From NCBI GenBank assembly GCA_001566295.1, contig KQ964248.1, positions 2,108,001 through 2,172,000 of the forward strand: a stretch of DNA of 64,000 nucleotides, in the 5' to 3' direction. The DNA is from Microdochium bolleyi (taxonomy: Eukaryota > Ascomycota > Sordariomycetes > Xylariales > Microdochiaceae). Positions 55,804 through 64,000 of this stretch are shown piece after piece. How positions within the stretch are numbered: position 1 is the first letter of the stretch; every line of letters begins with the position of its first letter. The notes below the pieces were generated by a model. That model was given only the letters and a program-made list of their open reading frames with translations, did no database searches and was not told the DNA's origin. The translations under genes and the position numbers were made by a program.

Positions 55804-56109
55804 GCTGCTGCTGCCACCACCTGCGATTTCCACTTCACACATTGCGAATGTCACCACCACCTCGCACAGAAAACAGTGGACCAGCGCGATCTCGATCCCG
55901 CCCTCACAAGGCGCAAGGTCGATGAATCATCCTGGGGATGTGTACACACACACACAAGCACGAAACGGCCGGGTAACGGTCCGGAGTTCTCTGGTTGCCT
56001 CTAGCCGATGGGACATGGCTCTCCAGTTGCGCGTTGGACAAATTCAAGCGAAGAGGGCCAGCACGGAAATGTCGCTTTGAAAAGAGAACCGCCGGTCCGA
56101 TATCGCCAT

Positions 56110-56135
56110 ACACACACACATACACACACACACAC
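56110..56135. repeat. (CA)n microsatellite
   Basis: CA dinucleotides with one TA interruption. Confidence 0.85.
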
Positions 56136-59073
56136 CTGACTGTTTTCTGGTGGCGTAGGTGGGTTCGAGGTTGGTGGCGGCAAGCACATCCTGCAGGGCC
56201 TTTTTTCTTCTGGAAGCGTCGACAGACGCCTGACTCTCTCTCAGGTGTACGGGGAATTCCGCATTCCGCTCGGCGGGTGAAGGAGCATTTTTGCCCTAAT
56301 GCTGGGCAAAGGCCGGCTACAAAAGCATGCAGCCACGCTGAGTCGTGGGCGAGTTTCTAGACCTTCGAGAAGAGAGACGGAATTTGCCCGGCGGGAGAGG
56401 ACGACGCGCGCATGATTCCGAGGTGGAAGAAGCCACCCGGCTTGAGGCTTGAGGCTTGAAGGGTGGGAAAACATGAGTAATGGGGACAGGTGGTCCCCGG
56501 CGGGTGGCACAACGAACGGGCGCCTGGCGCTGATTCAGCAGCCGACCACCAGGACAAAGTGTGCAGCCTCGACCGGGCTGCCACGACTGCACTTTCACCA
56601 TGACCTAAGTAAACAACATGAGAATGGAATTCAGCCGGCTTGTCAAGATCAGGCCGCGAGCGAGTGAGCACTTGCTAATCTGGAAAGTCTCCGGATCGAG
56701 GATAGCGGCGTGAGGACGACGACGGCGAGAACGGGACCAGAGTGCTTAGCTTGTTCGGACGTATGGAACTGTGCCAGGCGGGCCACGCCGCGGAATGAGT
56801 TGTCTCCAGTGGTAGGGGTGGGCAGCGGGTGTCCGAGAAAGGAAGGCCAACATATGAGAGTCTCTGGCTCCGGGCGACTTTGTTCTCGACCTGTGCATTG
56901 TGCCGCCTTCGTGCTGTGCCGCACCGCGCGCCGTGGGCCGTGAGGGCTGTTGACGGCCGGAGCGCTGGGCTGTTGACGAAAAGCCGCAGAGTGGCCGGGC
57001 CGGCAAGTGGACTCCGGTGCTGGGCATTGCGCGGCGCGGTCGAGGCGGACCAGGGTGGGGCCTCGCGACGACTCCACTCCGCGGCGCTGGTCGGGCGCTA
57101 GCCGGATTCGGGGCCTGGACGCCAAGAGTGGCCCCGCTCCGCCGAGTCAGCAGCGAGCGCCCATTCGCCCGTTCGCTCGCAGCCTTCCCACCGTCTCCAG
57201 CGACACTGCGACGGTGCCAACCCTCGACGGCCGGAGAACTTTTCATTCCTGCACTCGTTGCACACAAGTCACAGGTACCTTCTGCCCATCGGTCCGGCAG
57301 CCTCTGGCGTCTTCCCTGCCCGCCAGCTGAAGAGACTGCGACCAGTGTAGTGCAGCGAGTGTGCCTGCCCAGAACTGATCAGCACTCCTGCACCAGCCTG
57401 GCGGGATGCTCCTGCCGTACCTGCAGCACCGTCGAGCAACATCCGCTGCAACCTCGAGCACCCAACTCGATCGATCAGAGTCCCGTCACTCTCGAATCAC
57501 CACTCGTCGCCCGCCGGTCTCGCTGCCCCTCCCTCCCTTCCACCACTTCGCCCGGAGGGGTAAGACTGTCGTGGTGCCCCGAGCAAGCAAGAACAGGCGA
57601 TGCGGACGGCCTCGTCCTGCCCGCTCGTCTCGGCATGCTGCTGTGCTGCACATGCTGTTCTATCGTCACTGCGCATCCGCATCCGCATCTGCCCGCCCAC
57701 CCTCCATCTCACATCGATCCGGCCCGTCGTCCTGTTGCAGTCTCAATGTACATTTTCGTCTGCCCGCTGTTATGATGCTCGTCAGAGAGCCCCGTTGAGG
57801 TGTTCCAGCACGACATCCAGCAGAAAACCTCAAACCACCAAGGCTACTCTCGTTTTGTGAACAATGCTGGCAACGGTGCGGTCTTTGCGTTGTGTCGTTA
57901 GGCCGGCACAGGCCAGCAGCTTCAGGAACAGCGCAGCAGCACAACCAGGCACACCAATGACAGCCATCGGCACCACACCCACTCCTAGAAAGACTCTTCC
58001 ACGTCGTGGTGGCGACTTGCTTCTGGCTAGACCTGCCTGCCTCGCCTGCTTCCGGCTTGGGCTGCCACCCGCCCGAGGCTGCCACGCCAATGAGTCGCTG
58101 GTCGTCGTGGCTTGGGCTCTCGCGGCTTGGACAAGGTTCAGCCCATCTCGCCGCTCAACGTCTGCCACATGGGCGCGGTGGGATCGCTGCCAGGTACCAG
58201 GCACGAGTGCCCCCCGTCCAATCGGAACCCCAGTGCTGCAGCGCCACCATCCCAGGGCTGCATCCACGCAACCACCTGAAGCCCTCGAGGAGCGCTCCTT
58301 GTTTCCACCGTTTCGGCCCCACGCCTGCCGCGTAACCAGCTTTTCGACCCTGCCCCGTCTGCCGCCTGCTTCTGATTCGTCCAGCTCCTCAGAGTTTTCC
58401 TTGTTTCTCTGTGCGGAATAGTCTTTCAACCGGCTTCCCTCGCCTTGGCAAGCTTGATTCTCTAGCCCGTTGTTCTCTCCTCGGGTTCCCGCGCGACACG
58501 TCCGCTACCCTCCCTTCCGCTCGCGCCGCGCTCGGTGCCAGTCTAGCTCTGCGTGGAAGGTAGAAACAGACTCGACTAGAAGGTTGTGTCAAAGCCCGCC
58601 TTGACTCGAGGTTTCGTCTGGTGCCAAAGAGAATAGTTGTGACCTGTGCCTATGCTCAGACGCGACTTACACCTACTGGTGGATGACCCCCCCCGGTGAA
58701 ACCGACTCCGGACAAATGACGAGTCGAGCAACTTGGCTGTGGAGCAGGGGCATGGATCCTAGCGACTCGACCGAGGAAACCACGTCGACGACCTCGATCC
58801 AGAACGCTTTTCAAAGCCTAGCCGTCGGGTGGGTTCCGTCCTGCTGCCAGCCTCATGCAAGGCCACCGCAGAGATGGCGTGGCACACCCACCAGGTTCCA
58901 ACTCAGTGCCACCTTGGTCGTCAGGTACCAGGCACAGCCGAGCCTTATTCATGGCTTACAAGTCGTCCTCCACACCTCAGGCGGCCCCTCAGCGGCAAGA
59001 GTTTTGCTATCGACTAGCGAGAAGGTGGGTGGGATCCTTGACCCTCCAAACGGACGTCCGGTAGCAGAGTTCA

Positions 59074-59081
59074 TCTATAAG
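59074..59081 (+). promoter_or_regulatory. possible TATA box of the secreted-protein gene
   Basis: TCTATAAG about 230 bp before the start codon, followed by a CT-rich leader. Its position fits a leader of about 200 nt. Confidence 0.4.
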
Positions 59082-59307
59082 AATCCCCGGAGTCCGTCCA
59101 GCAGATCTACCAACTTTGTTTCCAGTCCCCAGGCCCATCACAACATTCCCTTCAGACCTTGCAAACACTCGTCTCTTGCAGCTCAACCCTAGCTGTAATA
59201 CCTTCCTTCAAGACTCTTCCGCCTTTCACTGTGTGAAAGCAACCCACTTGACAACCACGGTCAAAAACATCGCTCTACGCGTACTACCCCCAACACCTCC
59301 ATTCAAA

Positions 59308-59847
59308 ATGCAGTTCTCTCAGCTCGCTGCCTTTGTTGCTGCTGCTGCCACCATGGTCAGCGCCAACTCCATCAAGTTCCTGAACCAGGACGGCACCCAG
59401 CGTACCGTCTACTTCACTCCCGCTGCTGGCCAGGCCACCATCGACAGCGTCGTCATTGCTGCCCACAGCGATGCCACTGTCGAGTTCCCCCACGGCTGGA
59501 TCGGCAACGCCCACGCTGTCGAGGACGGCCAGGAGAACCGCGGCTTTGGCATGCTCGCTGAGGTTGCCTTCGACGGCTGGCTCGGCAAGACCTACTTCGA
59601 CGTCTCTGCCATCGTCGATGCCAATGACCACACCAACGTCAAGATGATGTACCCCGCTGATGACCAGAGCATCACCTCTGGCTGCGAGTCGTTCCCTTGC
59701 AACAACGCCTACTACCTGCCCGACGATGTCCAGACCAAGGTCACCGAGGAGAAGAACCTCATCACCACTCTCGGTGCCGCCAGCGTCGCCGCTCGTGACG
59801 TCAACCTTGAGACCGTCGGCCGCAACTTCGTCCTCGGCAAGCTCTAA
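59308..59847 (+). CDS. secreted 'DNase1 protein' family small protein
   Basis: Single exon, 179 residues. A clear signal peptide covers residues 1-19 (MQFSQLAAFVAAAATMVSA). The mature part reads NSIKFLNQDGTQRTVYFTPA, VEFPHGWIGN, GMLAEVAFDGWLGKTYFDVS and SGCESFPCNNAYYLPDDVQT, with only two cysteines, likely a disulfide. These match a fungal secreted family that carries the legacy name 'DNase1 protein'; nuclease activity is not established from sequence, and I assign none. Codon choice is almost uniformly C-ending, stronger than its neighbours, which indicates very high expression. The gene sits alone in about 8.5 kb of gene-free DNA. The start follows an A-rich context (TTCAAAATG) after a CT-rich leader. 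Confidence 0.85.
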   Translation: MQFSQLAAFVAAAATMVSANSIKFLNQDGTQRTVYFTPAAGQATIDSVVIAAHSDATVEFPHGWIGNAHAVEDGQENRGFGMLAEVAFDGWLGKTYFDVSAIVDANDHTNVKMMYPADDQSITSGCESFPCNNAYYLPDDVQTKVTEEKNLITTLGAASVAARDVNLETVGRNFVLGKL

Positions 59848-61456
59848 ACTGGCTCTGGCAAGCCTATTCCATCCTTCCTGCGCTGTGCGCGTAAGCAATG
59901 AATTCTTACGACGATGCCTAGACGAGCACTCACGACCCAAAAGCACCATCTTTCCACTTTAGAGCACATATACCCCCCTGCCTTTCAGCAATGACACCAC
60001 AGTCGACAGGGCCCCAGTGGCCCGAGGCAGGGCCCTTCCGATGGCTACCGGTGGACCTTCTTTATCCCACCTAGCCTTCTCACTTTGGACGTTCTGTGCT
60101 TGCTCGCCTACCTCTGCGACCTTGATGATTGCGAGTAGACGAGCAAAAGCATAGGGCATTCCGCACTTCTTGTCACTCTTTTCAGACACAGTTATACCAC
60201 CTTTTTCAGACGCTTTCTTGTATATAGTCGCAAGACATTTTACGTCATGTCGTGACAAGCACTTCATGGCATAGACAAGAGATACGATCCACCTTCGGAT
60301 CGTTTTACACATAGGGAATAGACGGGGAACAAATATAGAGACCAGGCTTCACAAGCTCAAGGATCCACACAGTCATGGCGAATTAGTTGCAATCAGCATG
60401 TGATATGAGTTGACTCTTCTGTGTTCGGCTTGACGTGTGACTTGCATGACAGCCAGGTGCCCTCGAATTTTCGGCCTCTATATCTCGCGCATGTAAATTA
60501 CTTGCCCGCCTGTCCGGCTCTTCGTGCTCCAGGTTCTCATTTCCTCTGTTTCCTCGGCCCCCAAGGTGTCAACTCGGGTCTTTTATGTTGAGAGAGTCCA
60601 GACCTTGTCTTTTTTGTTGCCTAGTCACATGCCATGTCACTGGGCATGTTAGTTCTGGGGGCCCCCATCACATGCCACCATCGGTACATACGGGTTACCG
60701 GCAAGCAGCGGAGCGATGAGAGTCCCGTCTCTTCCGCTGCTGGGGACAAGGCCTGGTAGGCGCTAGGGCGGCATGTAGATGCATGATGTGCTCCGAATGC
60801 ACCGTCATTCACGTGCCGAGAGACTTACCGGTAGTGCCGAGGACTCGGTGGGACAAGAGCCTTCGTTCGTCTCGGGAGGATGGCCTGACGTGTTATCGTA
60901 CCTCTCTGTTAACATCAGTTAACTTCTAGAAACCTCCAGGTCCTCTAGGACCAGGTGTTTTAGGTCATTAATCTGTGTATATATTGTAGTATAAAACTCA
61001 CAAATGAGCTAAAACCATGACAAATACACAGTAAATTAATGTTGACTTATTTCCAAACAATTGATTTGAAAGAACCCATTCTTTTGAACTGGCGTGCCGA
61101 TTTGCTCGTAACCTGCTTAGAAGATTGCAACCTTTGTTGTCTACGTAATCATACCTCCAGATTCCATGTGGTATCGAGCTCCGGGAGGGACACCTGATCT
61201 TCACATTGTCTAGAGATGATACCGAACTTTGCCCATCATCTGTGATCCGAAACTAGACCGCTTGCGCATACTTTGACATGAGATGCACAAACGAGAGAAC
61301 CAGAGGACTCAGACGCTAGGCAAGCAAACAGATAGCCGAACGGCCAAAGTCGGCCTGGATTGTCCGGCACTTAGTCCAGCTCCGTCCGTTCGATTGCCAT
61401 TGGTGGTTTATACTTGGCAATATCCGCATACTCGTGGGTGACAAGCCGTGCGTGCG

Positions 61457-61482
61457 GGTAGGTAGGTAGGTAGGCATGCGGG

Positions 61483-61520
<38 letters not shown>
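61457..61520. repeat. (GGTA)4 followed by (GGCA)10 microsatellite
   Basis: Four GGTA units at 61457-61472, a short spacer, then ten uninterrupted GGCA units at 61481-61520. The two motifs differ by one base. Confidence 0.92.
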
Positions 61521-61521
<1 letters not shown>

Positions 61522-63810
61522 ACAGAAGTAGCCTCGATTTGTCCCAAGTACGAGACCTGTATCAGAGCAGGTACGACAGTGAAGTGGTCCATCTCAGTTG
61601 AAGTAATCCGGCTGAAAGTGCCCGAATGGTCCTCTACCAGCCTACGCCGTCGTTTCAGGGAGCTATACTCTCCGACATAGACGTGCTGTTGACTGGTATG
61701 GCGGGCCATAGCATTGTGCCTGGCTCAAACACGAGGTTTATATATACACGTACCAGCTCAGGCCGAGGCTCAGGCGCTCGCCGGACGCTATGAGAGCTTC
61801 TCCAGGGCAGGAAATGAACAACCGCGAAGAAGCAGGCTCACAAAGCCGGGTGGGATACTAAGCTGTTTTGAATCCACCTTGATCTCTGTCTCTATTCTGC
61901 CTCTTACGTTTTCACCGTATCGCACGGTTTGCCAGGCATCAGACATTGCTAGACACGGCAACAACTACTCAGAAAATGCACACACAGTCCCCCGACGTCT
62001 TCGAATCATGTCTCCCTGGTTTGGTACGACGAGGTAAGGTTGTCATGAAAACATGACATTCCAATCAGCGACAGTGCTGGCGTTGAGTGCAAGACAGTTT
62101 CCTCTCCACCGTCATCCTTCACAAATTGCCGAAACAGGAAAGCACGAGGAAGAGTGCGCACAACTCACTCGCTGCTCTCCCTTGTCCCTTCGCCAACCTT
62201 TTTTTCTTTCTTTCCTCTGTGGTCCAATCAAAGACGAGCACTGTCTACTCATGATCCCCGGGAAAGCAAGGCAGCAGTGTGCGCATGTCTGGAGATAGGC
62301 TATGGACAGCGAGCCACGAGTTTGACAGAAAGTCCACAACTTGACATGTCCGACAACATGCGGCTTACCTGTATCTCCCTGCCTGGTTGCTGTGCGCTGG
62401 ACATGGGTATCGTCACGCCCTATATCACAGACAGGCATGGATATATTTATGACATACCTGGCTGTCTGCCCTAGGTAGTAAGTGGGTAGGTACCGTACAT
62501 GGGCGGCAGACATCCGAAACACCAACCCGATGGAACCCGCCATCGCTCTGCGCATGCTGACATGCATATCTTGCTTGGAGATATCGACATATGTGACGTG
62601 TCCAACGCGTACGATTGGACAATTGAGGGGGGACCCTGGGAGAGGTGAGGGGAAGGGGAGGGGAGCATGCTGACGTTTGACATGTAGCTGCAAAGTTACA
62701 TTTTTTGTTGGGACCGCCGTCCGCCCGGCCCGACACCGCGGCTCTGCTTCCGAGATCTGACGACGGTCCCTGAAGGAGGGGTGGGGGAGGGGGGGGCTAT
62801 ATATTGGGATCATAATGAAGTCAGCAATGATATATCCGAAAGTTAAAGGCTCTCTTCGTTGTTGTGCTCAGGAAGCAATGCTGACTGCAGACCACACCCC
62901 CTCTTTCGCTTTTCTGCACAGGTCCGGGCCCTTGGAACAAGCCTTTGCTTGCTCAGAGAAAGCCAGAGACTTGCTCAAAAGGATGCCTTACGCATTGCCC
63001 CGAGAAGGGCCGGCTTGGCGCACGTGTAAGACTCGCTGTTCCGTGAGGTCAACCTGCAGAATGCGTCTTCTCGTTGTCGTGGACGAGATGGTTCAGCCAA
63101 AAGTGAAAGAGGAAAGGTATATTAAAAAAAAGAAGAAGAAAAAGAGAACGCGAAATCAATGGTAGGTAGCACCGAGTGGCCGCAGAGGACCGTCACCCTC
63201 TCCAGAAACCCGGGATTCGTGAAACGGAAGACTGCGCGAACCGGACGTTGGGCTTTCCCGGAGTGTCACACACTGGACCAGCCAGCCCGGTCTGCACGTG
63301 GACTCGTCGCACACCGTATCGTACATACATTGCGATAGCGTGCTGCGCTGCGTAACGCCTCATCCCAGTTCACGGCTGGCTGGGGTCAGCCACGCACACC
63401 ACCTGCGTGCGCCCAAAAGTCGCACAGCAGAAACTGGTCACAGACTTGCAACTAAAAGAACTTGGTGTGCCCGGCCGTCCAGTTTGACAGGAAACAAACC
63501 CCCCACACGCGTGGGTGCAAGCCACTCGAAACTTGACAGCCTAACCCCCCCTCCCTCTCCCAGCCAGCCAGTCAGCCGGGTGAGGCACCCCTGGCAGAGA
63601 TTCGAGGGTTGTCTCTGATTGGGCATTGACCGACCTGGCAAGCTTTCAAGAGAGATAGAGTGGTGCATACACGAGCGAGATAGGGTGCAGGCATCTATTT
63701 GCCCCCCCCCTGCGCGGCACAGGTGTTAAACTCACACGGCTCAACAGTGGCTCAACACGCGTTGAGGCGGTGTGTCTTGATGGTATCCGAGATAAGAATT
63801 TATATATGGG

Positions 63811-63820
63811 TTTTTTTTTT
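63811..63820. repeat. poly-T run
   Basis: Ten consecutive T in the gene-poor end. Confidence 0.7.
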
Positions 63821-64000
63821 GGTCTTTCTCGCCCAACTTTTTCGGACATCAGCGACAGGCCGGACCACCTTTCTAGATGGATTAGGATCAATGACCAGCT
63901 CATCCGGACCGGGGTGTTGATTGTTCACTAATAGATATCGTCCAAGTGAGACCAGGAACACCAAAGGAGGAAAAGAAGCAAGAGGAAAAAGCAGCATCTC

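Larger units (their letters stand above)
54772..59307. other. gene-poor region with microsatellites and a pyrimidine-rich block
   Basis: About 4.5 kb without a supported gene. It holds (CGT)/(CTT) repeats at 55078-55111, (TGG)n at 55776-55803, (CA)n at 55942-55956 and 56110-56135, and a GC- and C/T-rich block at 56.7-58.7 kb open in several frames without family resemblance. The last 300 bp are the promoter and leader of the secreted-protein gene, with a TATAA near 59076. Confidence 0.5.
59848..64000. other. gene-poor right end
   Basis: About 4.15 kb without a supported gene. An AT-rich patch lies near 60960-61085. Tetranucleotide repeats occur at 61457-61520. A G-rich stretch lies near 62770-62800, C9 at 63702-63710 and T10 at 63811-63820. 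Reading frames here are short or repeat-driven. A gene could begin beyond the window. Confidence 0.5.

Noticed and set aside
57017..58421. Plus-strand frames of 252 and 185 codons
   Set aside because: GC-rich and pyrimidine-rich DNA with frames open on both strands, no recognisable protein features and no splice structure.
61371..61709. Minus-strand frame with repeated Cys-Leu-Pro-Ala
   Set aside because: Generated by translating the GGCA microsatellite.

Overview
This window looks like nuclear DNA from a filamentous ascomycete, most likely a sordariomycete. The genes encode typical fungal eukaryotic proteins. Most carry 0-4 short introns (51-176 bp) with GT(A/G)NGT-like donors, CTAAC/CTGAC-like branch sequences and CAG/TAG acceptors. 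GC content is moderately high, third codon positions are often C, and gene spacing is compact except for four long gene-free stretches. No rRNA, tRNA, CRISPR array or intact transposon could be supported by eye. The order or genus cannot be fixed from sequence alone.

Layout. The left end holds a small secreted six-cysteine protein (156-665) and a short uncharacterised gene (about 1386-1839). From about 2.3 to 17.9 kb lies a dense housekeeping block: TRAPP subunit Trs31, a CRAL-TRIO (Sec14-like) lipid-transfer protein, DNA polymerase alpha subunit B (POL12), the spliceosomal protein MFAP1, the 60S shuttling factor ALB1, a membrane-anchored ubiquitin hydrolase (UBP16-like), the mitoribosomal proteins mL38 (MRPL35) and uL4m (YML6) head to head, and replication protein A subunit 3. 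A 6 kb gene-free stretch (17.9-24.0 kb) leads to an ATF/CREB-type bZIP factor. Another gene-free stretch of about 3.4 kb leads to a large Ams2-like GATA-type factor.

From 33.9 to 54.8 kb is a second housekeeping block: 3-hydroxyisobutyryl-CoA hydrolase, SmD2, dihydroxyacetone kinase, eIF2B delta (GCD2), the complex I subunit NUXM, a very long arginine/aspartate-rich SHG1 (COMPASS) protein, the Rsp5 adaptor SSH4, farnesyl diphosphate synthase ERG20 and the APC/C subunit CDC23/APC8. The right end (54.8-64 kb) is gene-poor, rich in microsatellites, and contains one highly codon-biased secreted 'DNase1 protein' family gene (59308-59847).

Organisation. Genes mostly alternate as divergent and convergent pairs: seven divergent pairs share 430-1030 bp promoters, and several pairs converge. 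The genes do not form one pathway. They serve replication (POL12, RFA3), splicing (MFAP1, SMD2), translation (ALB1, mL38, uL4m, GCD2), mitochondrial metabolism (NUXM, HIBCH, mitoribosome), trafficking and ubiquitin (Trs31, SSH4, UBP16, APC8) and lipids (ERG20, CRAL-TRIO). The points most worth following up are a likely GC-AG intron that keeps the CRAL-TRIO frame, ACGCGT (MCB-like) boxes within a shared 12-mer upstream of both replication genes, the shared mitoribosomal promoter with a palindromic CCAAT, a 51-bp in-frame optional intron in POL12, a HIBCH intron whose acceptor abuts an in-frame ATG, and the very long loop in the GATA-type finger. I did not find a convincing new multi-gene system.
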